A stretch of 58,739 nucleotides of DNA from Paracoccaceae bacterium. Lineage in GTDB: Bacteria > Pseudomonadota > Alphaproteobacteria > Rhodobacterales > Rhodobacteraceae. How positions within the stretch are numbered: the stretch's first letter is position 1; each line of letters begins with the position of its first letter. The notes beneath the pieces are model-generated. The model searched no databases. It worked only from the letters and a program-made list of their open reading frames with translations, and was not told where the DNA came from. Shown here piece by piece: positions 1 to 7,217 of this stretch. The translations under genes and the position numbers were made by a program. The DNA lies in NCBI GenBank assembly GCA_027013095.1, contig JALUYI010000055.1:71475-130213 (forward strand). Direction: 5' to 3'.

Positions 1-1
1 C

Positions 2-229
2 GAATGTGGCCGGCCGTTCGGCGTCAAATCCACGGTCGAGCGGATCGTCAGCCAGTTGGCGGGCAAACACGCGATGTTTGCAAGCGACAGTGCAGCGCGT
101 GCCATCCAGATGTGCAGCGACTGCCGCGTCAACGCGCAATTTGCCCGCGCAGACGACCCAATGCAGGGGGCCGAACCGCCGCGCACCCGAATGACCGAGG
201 ACTATTTCTCAAAGCGCAAGGATCACTGA
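2..229 (+). CDS. 4Fe-4S binding protein, C-terminal fragment (5' end outside window)
   Basis: The reading frame is open from the left edge and ends in TGA at 227-229, giving the last 75 residues of a protein whose start is not in the window. It holds a lone Cys at its beginning (ECGRPFG, probably the last Cys of a cluster motif upstream) and a CSDC pair near residues 48-51, followed by a charged tail. This resembles the C-terminus of the iron-sulfur proteins that sit in formate-dehydrogenase/TorD clusters of alphaproteobacteria; that identification is from memory of the family. It converges with the cytochrome gene, whose stop lies 17 bp away. The overlapping frame starting at 4 is a shadow. 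Confidence 0.6.
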   Translation, partial: ECGRPFGVKSTVERIVSQLAGKHAMFASDSAARAIQMCSDCRVNAQFARADDPMQGAEPPRTRMTEDYFSKRKDH

Positions 230-246
230 TGCCCGCCAGAGCCGCC

Positions 247-981
247 TCAGTTGGACGAAATCGGCGCCCCCAGATCAGCCGGCTTCAGGGCCGAGACATA
301 GGCCTGAATTGCCGCTACCTGATCTTGTGTAAGGATGATCGGAACCATAGACGGCGGGGCGGCCTTGCTGAACGCGGGGCTGACCCCCTTGATCCGCATG
401 AACGAGGGATGCGGGTTGCGAACGTAATAGGTCATCATCCGGTCGGCCCAGTCCGGCAGCGCCCGCAGCGCCATGAACGAGGGCGTCGTGCCAAGGGTCA
501 TTCCCACTCCCTTCGCGACACGATGACACCGCGCGCAATATTGCCGCGCAAGGCGGGCCCCTTGGTTGGCGTCTCCTTCAAACGTGATCTCCTGCACAGC
601 CGCCTGTTTTGCCGCCGGAACAAAGACCGGGCCCTTGGCCGGTTTATAGCTGGCAATCATCCGCTGTCCGATTTTCGACAACAGCCAGTCGGTGAAGAGC
701 TTGGCAGCCGGATTGTCGCCCTGCCGCAAGACGACGTAATTCCTGTCACCCCGTCGCATCACGGGGCGCGCGCCCTCATTGCCACCGGCAAGGATGCTGA
801 CGTCCGCCGCACCATCGGTCACAAGAACCGCGTGCCGCCCGGTTTTCAGGGCAAACCGCGGCAGCAGATAGCGATCAAGACCGGCGCGAACGATTTCAGG
901 CGCCAGCCTCAGGCGAAAGCTGCGCACGTCCGCTTGCGCGGCGCTGGCAAGCAGAACAACGGCAACAAGCACCCACTTCAT
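247..981 (-). CDS. Periplasmic-binding-protein-like / c-type cytochrome fusion protein
   Basis: 244 residues from ATG at 981. Residues 1-17 form a short signal peptide ending AQA. Residues 18-130 look like the remains of a periplasmic anion-binding (ModA/TupA-like) domain: a stretch near 94-109 (KLFTDWLLSKIGQRMI) is typical of the C-terminal lobe of tungstate/molybdate binders. Residues 149-153 are CARCH, a covalent haem c site, so the C-terminal third is a monohaem cytochrome c domain acting in the periplasm. An alternative ATG at 1014 adds 11 residues with a basic n-region and would give a more usual signal peptide. The gene is divergent from the DUF6494-Mrp group and convergent with the iron-sulfur gene. 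The haem domain is secure; the N-terminal assignment is inference. Confidence 0.75.
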   Translation of the reverse strand: MKWVLVAVVLLASAAQADVRSFRLRLAPEIVRAGLDRYLLPRFALKTGRHAVLVTDGAADVSILAGGNEGARPVMRRGDRNYVVLRQGDNPAAKLFTDWLLSKIGQRMIASYKPAKGPVFVPAAKQAAVQEITFEGDANQGARLARQYCARCHRVAKGVGMTLGTTPSFMALRALPDWADRMMTYYVRNPHPSFMRIKGVSPAFSKAAPPSMVPIILTQDQVAAIQAYVSALKPADLGAPISSN

Positions 982-1108
982 AACGACCCGGCCTCTGACG
1001 GTTTCAAACGACATGAGGCAAAACCTGACGCCTTGCCCTGCCGAGGTCAAGGTCAAGGACCAGGGCAGGCTCCGCATTCCCGCAACCACGTTCATAAGGA
1101 CAACGATG

Positions 1109-1309
1109 ATGAGTGAAGACTTCAACATGTCGCTGCGTAAGTTTCTGAAACAGGTCGGCGTGACCTCGCAACAGGCGATTGAGCAGGCCCTTCGCGACGC
1201 CGGCGACGCCGCCAACGGCAAGGAGTTCGACGCAAAAATGGTCCTGACTATCGACGGGCTGAACCTCAGCCACACGGTCGAGGGCAAGATCAGGGGACGC
1301 GCGGAATGA
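1109..1309 (+). CDS. DUF6494 family small protein
   Basis: 66 residues, acidic start then a helix-rich body (FNMSLRKFLKQVGVTSQQAIE) and a C-terminal beta-like segment ending KIRGRAE. It matches my memory of DUF6494, a family of about 65-70 residues with no assigned function. ATG at 1109 is 8 nt after an AAGGA Shine-Dalgarno at 1096-1100; the adjacent ATG at 1106 would add one Met. The stop overlaps the start of the Mrp gene (ATGA), so the two are translationally coupled. No signal peptide or metal motif is visible; the protein should be cytoplasmic. Confidence 0.75.
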   Translation: MSEDFNMSLRKFLKQVGVTSQQAIEQALRDAGDAANGKEFDAKMVLTIDGLNLSHTVEGKIRGRAE

Positions 1310-2373
1310 GCATCAGCCGCGCCGATGTGTTGGCCACGCTGGGCCAGATCATGCGGCCGGACGGAGAATCGATCGTCGCCGCCGGAATGGTGCGGGCGCT
1401 GACCGTTGACGCCGGGATCATCCGCTTTGTGCTGGAAACGGGGGCCGGAGATGCCGATACGTTGCAAGCCTTGCGCAACCGGGCCGAAGGCGCGCTGCGC
1501 GCGCTTGACGGAGTCAAAGATATCTCGATCGTGATGACCGCGCCCAGCAAGCGCCCGCCGCCCCCCGACCTGCGCACCGGCGGCTCGGCCAAACCGGACG
1601 GTCCCGAACCGGTCCCGGGGGTCAACCACATCATCGCTATCGCCAGTGGCAAGGGCGGTGTCGGAAAATCGACCCTGACCGCAAATCTGGCGGTTGCGCT
1701 GGCCGCACAGGGGCAACGGGTGGGGCTGCTCGATGCCGATGTTTACGGGCCGTCACAACCGCGGATGCTGGGAATCTCGGGGCGGCCCGCATCGGGCCCT
1801 GACGGCAAGACGATCCTGCCTCTGCGCAACCACGGCGTCACCTTGATGTCCATCGGCCTGATGGCCGGGCAGGACGAAGCCGTCGTCTGGCGCGGCCCGA
1901 TGCTGATGGGAGCCTTGCAGCAAATGCTGTTTCAGGTGCAGTGGGGGGCGTTGGATGTGCTGCTGGTTGATCTGCCGCCGGGAACCGGTGACGTGCAGAT
2001 GACGCTGGGCCAAAAGACCCGTCTGGACGGGGCGATCATGGTCTCGACCCCTCAGGATGTCGCCCTCTTGGACGTGCGCAAGGGCATTGACATGTTTCAG
2101 AAAATGTCGGTTCCGATCCTTGGCATGGTCGAAAATATGTCCACCCACATCTGCACGAATTGCGGCGCCGAAGAGCATATTTTCGGGCACGGGGGCGTGC
2201 AGGCCGAGGCCGCACGTATCGGCGCACCACTGTTGGCGGAAATCCCTCTGACGCTGAACATCCGCACCGCTTCGGACGGAGGCGCACCAATCGTCGTCGC
2301 CAGCCCGAATTCAGCCGAGGCGCGCGCCTTTCAAAGGCTGGCCAAACGCATGATTCAGGAGCATCTTGGATGA
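1306..2373 (+). CDS. mrp: Mrp/NBP35 (ApbC) family P-loop ATPase, iron-sulfur cluster carrier
   Basis: 355 residues. Residues 1-80 are a MIP18/DUF59-type domain, followed by a Pro-rich linker (83-105). The deviant Walker A motif GKGGVGKS lies at 115-122, and LLDADVYGPSQPRML and DLPPGTGD are Mrp signatures. CTNC at 283-286 is the CxxC pair that binds a bridging 4Fe-4S cluster at the dimer interface. Proteins of this family deliver Fe-S clusters to apo-enzymes in the cytoplasm. The gene overlaps DUF6494 upstream and the ligase-like gene downstream (start 2370 inside stop 2371-2373), so its client may be the redox enzyme of this cluster rather than, or besides, housekeeping targets. Whether it is the cell's only Mrp cannot be told from the window. 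Confidence 0.93.
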   Translation: MSISRADVLATLGQIMRPDGESIVAAGMVRALTVDAGIIRFVLETGAGDADTLQALRNRAEGALRALDGVKDISIVMTAPSKRPPPPDLRTGGSAKPDGPEPVPGVNHIIAIASGKGGVGKSTLTANLAVALAAQGQRVGLLDADVYGPSQPRMLGISGRPASGPDGKTILPLRNHGVTLMSIGLMAGQDEAVVWRGPMLMGALQQMLFQVQWGALDVLLVDLPPGTGDVQMTLGQKTRLDGAIMVSTPQDVALLDVRKGIDMFQKMSVPILGMVENMSTHICTNCGAEEHIFGHGGVQAEAARIGAPLLAEIPLTLNIRTASDGGAPIVVASPNSAEARAFQRLAKRMIQEHLG

Positions 2374-3092
2374 AACTGTTTCCGCAATTTCCGCCGGCGT
2401 TCAAAGGCTTGGCGGCGGGCCCTGCCAATCCGCGCACTGTCGCGATAGCACAGGCCCGCCGCGGCGTGGATGCCGGCCTTCTGGTCTGGTCGGCAACCGA
2501 TGAACGCCTGATGACGGCGTTGGTCCTTGCCCCTGACGTGCCGCTGGAAAAGGCGGTGGCCTGCCTGCCCGCCTGCGCGGTTGCCACACGCAACGCCTTT
2601 GGCACTTTGGCGCCGCCGGAAACCGCCGTCCATCTGGAATGGAGCGGAGGCATCCGCCTGAACGGCGGGTTGGTCGGCACCCTGCGCCTGAGCGGGCCGA
2701 CCTGCGGGCTCGGCGAAATTCCCGACTGGCTGGTGGTCAGCCTCGAACTGGATCTGGAACCGCAGGCCGAACGCGAACCCGGCGAAACACCGGACCGCAC
2801 CGCCCTCAGCCAAGAGGGCTGTGGCAACATCGGAGCGATGGATTTTATCGAGACCTGGGCCGCCCATTGCCTCTATTGGCTGAACACGCTGGAAACCGAC
2901 CCAAAGCACCGCGACCTGTCGGAAAACTGGGCCGGGTTGGCGTGGCACTCTGGCAACGAACTGCGCCTGTCACTGGCCGGCAAGACCGTGGCCGGGAAAT
3001 ATCTGGGCGTGGACGAAGATTTCGGGCTATTGCTGAAGAACGACCGTGAAACCTGTCTGTTGCCTTTGACTGACCTTCTGGAGGAGGGCTGA
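2370..3092 (+). CDS. Degenerate biotin/lipoate-protein-ligase-like protein (DUF4444 type)
   Basis: 240 residues, cytoplasmic. The N-terminal two thirds follow the biotin/lipoate ligase fold pattern; residues 88-110 (LEWSGGIRLNGGLVGTL) sit where ligases carry a WPND...NGKKLAG-type stretch. Here PND is replaced by SGG and the catalytic lysine position reads Gly. The glycine-rich ATP loop (GRGRRG in BirA) is not recognisable either. The C-terminal part (KYLGVDEDFGLLLKND, 210-225) resembles the ligase C-terminal domain / DUF4444. ATG at 2370 overlaps the mrp stop, and the DUF6505 gene starts 1 nt after this stop. It may bind a cofactor or a carrier protein without ligating it; that function is inference. 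Confidence 0.75.
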   Translation: MKLFPQFPPAFKGLAAGPANPRTVAIAQARRGVDAGLLVWSATDERLMTALVLAPDVPLEKAVACLPACAVATRNAFGTLAPPETAVHLEWSGGIRLNGGLVGTLRLSGPTCGLGEIPDWLVVSLELDLEPQAEREPGETPDRTALSQEGCGNIGAMDFIETWAAHCLYWLNTLETDPKHRDLSENWAGLAWHSGNELRLSLAGKTVAGKYLGVDEDFGLLLKNDRETCLLPLTDLLEEG

Positions 3093-3093
3093 G

Positions 3094-3576
3094 ATGCTGC
3101 TTGCCCGCGCCATTCATTTCGACGAGAGCGACCAAAACGTGTTCTTCTGCCCCGCGCGCACCGGCGAGTGGGCAATTTCGGGGGGGTTTGAATTTTCGAA
3201 CTGGGGCAAAAGCGATCTGGTCGGCAAGGCGCGTCAGGCATTCGCCAATGGCTGGCTGGGGCTGGAGACCTTCGGGCGCGTAACATTCGTGGCCGTCACC
3301 CGCATCGAGCCCTCTGAACTGGCCGATCTGGAAACCCGTTTGGCCACACATTTTGTCGAAATCTACGGAGCCCCATCTCGGGAGGCGGCGCAGCCCGTCG
3401 CGGCCGAAGAATTGTCGCAAATGGCGGATCTTTGCGCCGAGCACGCCCCGAACACGGTCCTCACCGTGCGCCGCGAGTTGACCGAGGCGGGGGTGCGCGA
3501 ACAATACCGCTTTATCCAGCCCGATGACGCCCGTCTTGAGCAATTCGCCGTCCACGCGGTGCCTGATTCAGAATAA
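3094..3576 (+). CDS. DUF6505 family protein
   Basis: 160 residues, soluble, with no signal peptide. It begins MLLARAIHFDESDQNVF and has a conserved-looking Trp/Phe-rich segment (GEWAISGGFEFSNW, about residues 26-39). This matches DUF6505 as I remember it, a family found beside Mrp and the DUF4444 protein. Function is unknown. ATG follows the upstream stop by a single nucleotide, so it is the last gene of the 1109-3576 operon. Its end converges with the HxlR regulator 17 bp away; no strong terminator is visible in that gap. Confidence 0.75.
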   Translation: MLLARAIHFDESDQNVFFCPARTGEWAISGGFEFSNWGKSDLVGKARQAFANGWLGLETFGRVTFVAVTRIEPSELADLETRLATHFVEIYGAPSREAAQPVAAEELSQMADLCAEHAPNTVLTVRRELTEAGVREQYRFIQPDDARLEQFAVHAVPDSE

Positions 3577-3593
3577 CGCGCCCTCAGGCAGGG

Positions 3594-3944
3594 TTACTCG
3601 GCCGCCATTCCGGCATCTTTGAACGCGCCTTCTGCCTGCCAGCGGTGGGCGATGGCGCCAAGACTATCGAGAACGCTGCGCAGTTCGGTTCCGCGCGGCG
3701 TCAACCCGTAGGTCACCGCCGGCGGGATCGTCTGAGCCTGTTTTCGCCAAACTACGCCAGCGCGCTCCAACATCCGCAGCCGCTCGGTCATCACCCGGGT
3801 CGAAATTCCCGGCACCGCCCGTTTCAGCGCCCCGAACCGCTGGGGCCCATGCTCGGACAGAACCCAGAGGATATATATCGTCCACGGCCCGGTGATCAGC
3901 CGCAACAGCGCCTCCATCGGACAGCTTGGGGGGGTGCGCTTCAT
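3594..3944 (-). CDS. HxlR-family winged-helix transcriptional regulator
   Basis: 116 residues. The CPMEALLRLITGPWTIYILW segment (8-27) is the HxlR hallmark: an N-terminal Cys followed by a helix and the GxW motif. Then comes the winged helix with the RFGALKRAVPGIS and VMTERLRMLE recognition region. In YodB/HypR-type members the N-terminal Cys (position 6 to 14) is the redox or quinone sensor; Cys8 here is in that place. The gene is divergent from the dioxygenase/CDGSH pair with 145 bp between the starts, so it probably controls that pair and itself. The stop is TAA at 3594-3596. Confidence 0.9.
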   Translation of the reverse strand: MKRTPPSCPMEALLRLITGPWTIYILWVLSEHGPQRFGALKRAVPGISTRVMTERLRMLERAGVVWRKQAQTIPPAVTYGLTPRGTELRSVLDSLGAIAHRWQAEGAFKDAGMAAE

Positions 3945-3962
3945 ATCATGTTGCCTTCGTTG

Positions 3963-4003
3963 GTTACTTTTAAGTGCCTACTATTATTTTGTCGCCAAGT
4001 TAC
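3963..4003. promoter_or_regulatory. Candidate operator/promoter between HxlR regulator and dioxygenase
   Basis: An AT-rich island in otherwise GC-rich DNA. ACTTTTAAGT at 3966-3975 is an inverted repeat with ACTT/AAGT arms, and the pentamer GTTAC occurs twice 36 bp apart (3963 and 3999). A TATATAT stretch at about 4013-4019 could serve as the -10 of the dioxygenase gene. HxlR proteins bind short AT-rich dyads overlapping divergent promoters, so this is the likely operator; binding is inference. Confidence 0.35.
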
Positions 4004-4089
4004 CTAATACAATATATATGCGAAAACAGGTTCGGGCAAGCCGGACAAGAAACGCCGCCCGCAAGCACCCCCGGTTGAAAGAGGAAAAC

Positions 4090-4902
4090 ATGACCCGAAT
4101 GCCAACAATGTTTATCCCGCACGGGGGTGGGCCCTGCTTTTTCATGGACTGGACACCCGCCGACGCCTGGGACAAGCTCCGGCATTTTCTGCAGGCCCTG
4201 CCCGAAACCCTGCCGGACAAACCCAAGGCCCTGCTGGTTGTCTCTGGCCATTGGGAGGCGACAGCCTTCAGCGTGCAGACAAACCCCGCCCCGCCGCTTC
4301 TCTATGATTATCATGGCTTTCCGCCGGAAACCTACCAGCTGAGCTGGCCCGCCGCGGGAGACCCCGAATTGGCCGCACGGGTGCGCGCGCTTTTGGGTGA
4401 GGCGGGGTTTGACACAGCAGAGGACGCAACACGCGGCTATGATCACGGCGTATTTGTCCCGCTGAAGGTCGCCTTTCCCGACGCAGACATCCCGACGGTG
4501 CAGCTCAGCCTGCGCCGTGACCTCGACGCCGCGGCACATTTTGCAGCGGGTCAGGCGCTGGCCCCGTTGCGAAACGACGGAGTCCTGATCATCGGCTCGG
4601 GCAACACTTATCATAATATGCGGGTCCTGATGTCGGCCATGCGCAATCCCGGCCACGCAACGATAGAGGGCGTCCCGTTCGACCGCTTCCTGACCCAAGC
4701 GGTCACCGCCGCGGACCCCGAAACGCGCCGCGATATGCTGCTGTCCTGGGAGCAGGCCCCCGGCGCACGCGATGCCGCCCCGCGCGAAGAGCATCTGCTG
4801 CCCCTGCATGTGGTTGCCGGGGCCGCACAGAATGACCCCGGCGTGAAATCGCTGGAAGATCACGTCATGGGTGCCGTTGAAAGCGCCTTCACCTTCGGCT
4901 GA
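4090..4902 (+). CDS. Class III extradiol ring-cleavage dioxygenase (DODA/YgiD type)
   Basis: 270 residues, close to the usual 260-275 of the DODA-type family. Metal ligands are recognisable: His11 in FIPHGGGP, His in VVSGHWEA (about 53), and a late His in GSGNTYHN (about 178), plus YDHGVFVPLK (about 118-127), the family signature holding a catalytic His. It should be a cytoplasmic non-haem Fe/Zn enzyme opening catechol-type aromatic rings; the physiological substrate is unknown. GAGGAAAAC just before ATG 4090 is a good ribosome site, which is why longer upstream in-frame starts are rejected. It is divergent from the HxlR regulator and followed 32 bp later by the CDGSH gene. Confidence 0.9.
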   Translation: MTRMPTMFIPHGGGPCFFMDWTPADAWDKLRHFLQALPETLPDKPKALLVVSGHWEATAFSVQTNPAPPLLYDYHGFPPETYQLSWPAAGDPELAARVRALLGEAGFDTAEDATRGYDHGVFVPLKVAFPDADIPTVQLSLRRDLDAAAHFAAGQALAPLRNDGVLIIGSGNTYHNMRVLMSAMRNPGHATIEGVPFDRFLTQAVTAADPETRRDMLLSWEQAPGARDAAPREEHLLPLHVVAGAAQNDPGVKSLEDHVMGAVESAFTFG

Positions 4903-4934
4903 CGCCGACCAATCAGAAAAAGGAGAAGACAGAC

Positions 4935-5183
4935 ATGAGCAAAGGACAAGTTGCCGGAAGCGATCCGATCGCGATTGAAGTGGAAGAAGGCAAAAGCTAT
5001 TTCTGGTGCGCCTGCGGGAAATCGAAAAACCAACCGTTCTGCGATGGCAGCCACAAGGACACCGAATTCAACCCGCTGAAATGGACCGCCGATAAATCCG
5101 GCAAAAAGTTTTTCTGTGCCTGCAAGCAGTCCAACAACGCGCCCTTCTGCGATGGCAGCCACAAGGAACTTTCCCTCGACTAG
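4935..5183 (+). CDS. Tandem CDGSH iron-sulfur domain protein
   Basis: 82 residues with two complete CDGSH cluster motifs: CAC..11 residues..CDGSH at about 29-45 and again at about 66-80. Each gives the Cys3-His ligand set of a 2Fe-2S mitoNEET-type cluster, so two clusters per chain are expected. Two-motif small proteins are a known bacterial class. These clusters are redox-active and labile, fitting a redox or iron response. The gene is preceded by AGGAGAAGAC and follows the dioxygenase by 32 bp, so both are probably co-transcribed under the HxlR regulator. Confidence 0.93.
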   Translation: MSKGQVAGSDPIAIEVEEGKSYFWCACGKSKNQPFCDGSHKDTEFNPLKWTADKSGKKFFCACKQSNNAPFCDGSHKELSLD

Positions 5184-5184
5184 A

Positions 5185-5230
5185 GCGTTTCGACAAATGG
5201 TTAAGACATGCTCGAAACCTTTTGAAACGC
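5185..5230. repeat. Inverted repeats able to form two mutually exclusive hairpins
   Basis: GCGTTTC (5185-5191) pairs perfectly with GAAACGC (5224-5230), while GTTTCGA (5187-5193) pairs perfectly with TCGAAAC (5212-5218). The left arm is shared, so only one hairpin can form at a time. The element starts right after the CDGSH stop, in the convergent gap before the L,D-transpeptidase. Confidence 0.45.
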
Positions 5231-5235
5231 AACGG

Positions 5236-5254
5236 CCGGCCCAAACCGGGCCGG
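5236..5254. terminator. Bidirectional terminator-like hairpin
   Basis: CCGGCCC and GGGCCGG are separated by a 5-nt loop between the convergent CDGSH and L,D-transpeptidase genes. There is no long T-run on either side, so it may act weakly or as a transcript-end stabiliser. Confidence 0.5.
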
Positions 5255-5285
5255 TCACCACAGGAAGGGCAAACCGGGGCAAAGC

Positions 5286-5783
5286 CTATGGGAAAATATC
5301 AATCGGCGTGCCGTCCTGAACCATCGCGTATATTTCACGCATCTCGCGGTTTGATACCGAGATACACCCCGCCGTCCAGTCGGTCCGGGCCTTGTCGCGC
5401 CACTGTGTCGGACCGCCGTGAATGAAAATATCCCCGCCGGGATCCTTGCCCATCTTGCGTGCATAGGCAATGTCGGCGGCATTGGGATAAGATATCCCGA
5501 TTGACAGGTAATAGGCGCTGTTGGGGTTGCGCCGGTTGATGGTGTAATGGCCCTCAGGGGTGCGGCCGTCGCCCTGAAATTTTTTCGCACCGATTGGTGC
5601 AAAACCAAGATTGACCCTATAGACCTTTAACGCGGTTTTACCGTTCAGCAAATACAATTTCCGGTCCGCCTTCATCAGTACCAGCCGGGTCACCTGCGGC
5701 CCGTCATATCGGATGAATTTCGAGCAGGACCCCAAGCCAAGGACCAATGAAAGAGCCGCGAAAAGTTTGATAAAGCTCTGCAT
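5286..5783 (-). CDS. L,D-transpeptidase (YkuD) lipoprotein
   Basis: 165 residues. The N-terminal hydrophobic segment ends in a lipobox LGSC with Cys20, so the mature protein should be lipid-anchored in the envelope. The YkuD domain spans about 32-165 and carries the catalytic signature: His122 in IHGGPTQW and Cys140 in TAGCISVSNREM. Such enzymes make 3-3 peptidoglycan cross-links or attach proteins to peptidoglycan. The protein is short for the family (a single catalytic domain, no LysM or binding module). It is convergent with the CDGSH gene and its start lies 277 bp from the rlmN start. Confidence 0.92.
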   Translation of the reverse strand: MQSFIKLFAALSLVLGLGSCSKFIRYDGPQVTRLVLMKADRKLYLLNGKTALKVYRVNLGFAPIGAKKFQGDGRTPEGHYTINRRNPNSAYYLSIGISYPNAADIAYARKMGKDPGGDIFIHGGPTQWRDKARTDWTAGCISVSNREMREIYAMVQDGTPIDIFP

Positions 5784-5851
5784 ACCTGTCCCTGAACGCC
5801 TCTAGCCCGCAAACCTACCGTATTTTCCCGGCAAAGTTAAGGGTCGCAGCC

Positions 5852-7060
5852 CTAGTGCCCTGTCGCGCCTGTTGTTGGGTTAATCTCTGCCGCGATTTCA
5901 GCCCTTGATTTTCGGGCGCGCTCGGTTGCGCTTTTCAGTTGCCCGCAGGCGGCCATGATGTCCTCGCCCCTAGGGGTTCTGACCGGCGACGGATAGCCCG
6001 CCCGGTTAACAATGTCGCCAAACGCCCGAATACGGTTGTTGGACGAGCGCCGATATGGCGCTCCCGGCCATTCGTTGAAGGGGATCAGATTGATCTTGGC
6101 CGGGATCCCCTTGATCAACTGCACCAGACGGTGCGCATCCTCGTCACTATCGTTTATGCCACGCAGCATGACATATTCAAAGGTGATGCGCTCGGAATTT
6201 GACAGGCGCGGATAGGCCCGCAGCGCCGCCAGCAGGGTCGTGATGTTCCACCGCTTGTTGATCGGCACAAGACGGTTGCGGGTCTCATCATCGGTCGCAT
6301 GCAGGCTGATCGCCAACATGCAGCCGATCTCATCGCCGACGCGCCCGATTTCCGGCACCACACCCGATGTTGACAGGGTGATACGGCGGCGCGACAACGA
6401 GATGCCCTCGGGGTCCATCGCAATTTGCATTGCGTCGCGAATGTTCGCAAAATTATAGAGCGGCTCACCCATTCCCATCAGGACGATATTGGACAAAAGG
6501 CGGGTCTCTATATTCGGATTGCGCCCCGGCGCAGGCCATTCCCCAAGATCATCGCGGGCCACCAAAATTTGTCCGACGATCTCGGCGGCAGTCAGGTTGC
6601 GAACCAGCTTTTGCGTTCCCGTGTGGCAGAACGAGCACGTCAGGGTGCACCCGACCTGTGACGAAATACACAGCGTCCCCCGATCTTTTTCGGGGATGTA
6701 AACCACCTCGACCTCATGGCCACCGGCGACCTTCAAAAGATACTTGCGGGTGCCATCGCTGGAAACCTGACGCGCGACAATCCCGGGTCGTTCGATGGTG
6801 AAATGTTCCGCCAAAAGGGCGCGATAATCCTTTCCCAGATTTGACATCAGGGAGAAATCGATCACCCCCTTCTGGTAAATCCATTGCCAAACCTGCCCGG
6901 CCCGCATCCGGGCCTGCCGCTCGGGTGTACCGATGGCAATCAGTGCCGCACTTATGTCGGAGCGGGTCAAACCCACAAGGTTTGTGCGCCCGCCGCCTAT
7001 CGAGCTGTCAGGGTGGGCGTTGCGGGAAATGATCTTGATGTCAGGGTTCAAGGCGGTCAT
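5852..7060 (-). CDS. rlmN: 23S rRNA (adenine2503-C2)/tRNA methyltransferase RlmN
   Basis: 402 residues from ATG 7060. This radical-SAM enzyme methylates A2503 of 23S rRNA and A37 of some tRNAs, using a 4Fe-4S cluster and a Cys methyl carrier. The cluster motif is CTLTCSFC, in the order CxxxCxxC, followed by HTGTQ. The [12 protein letters not shown] and [10 protein letters not shown] regions are RlmN-typical, and the catalytic C-terminal Cys is in MAACGQL about 30 residues from the end. A longer frame reaches 7150 from a non-ATG start, but MTALNP matches the usual start in relatives. It stands alone between the transpeptidase and the IalB gene. Confidence 0.95.
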   Translation of the reverse strand: MTALNPDIKIISRNAHPDSSIGGGRTNLVGLTRSDISAALIAIGTPERQARMRAGQVWQWIYQKGVIDFSLMSNLGKDYRALLAEHFTIERPGIVARQVSSDGTRKYLLKVAGGHEVEVVYIPEKDRGTLCISSQVGCTLTCSFCHTGTQKLVRNLTAAEIVGQILVARDDLGEWPAPGRNPNIETRLLSNIVLMGMGEPLYNFANIRDAMQIAMDPEGISLSRRRITLSTSGVVPEIGRVGDEIGCMLAISLHATDDETRNRLVPINKRWNITTLLAALRAYPRLSNSERITFEYVMLRGINDSDEDAHRLVQLIKGIPAKINLIPFNEWPGAPYRRSSNNRIRAFGDIVNRAGYPSPVRTPRGEDIMAACGQLKSATERARKSRAEIAAEINPTTGATGH

Positions 7061-7217
7061 CTGGGAATCCGGCACTGCTGAAATCCGTTGGTTACAGTAT
7101 TTTGCGCCCGATGCAAAGCTGCAATGCCGTTTCTCCTGCGCGCACCCCAATCAGAGCCCAGCCCGCAGTAGCTAACCCAAAGGGGAAACCCCTTATCTCT
7201 TGCCTCTTGGCAACGCG

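Noticed and set aside
4-1116. Long plus-strand reading frame of 370 codons at the left edge
   Set aside because: It is antisense to the cytochrome c gene and out of frame with the iron-sulfur tail; its composition (Arg/His/Gly-rich) is that of a shadow frame.
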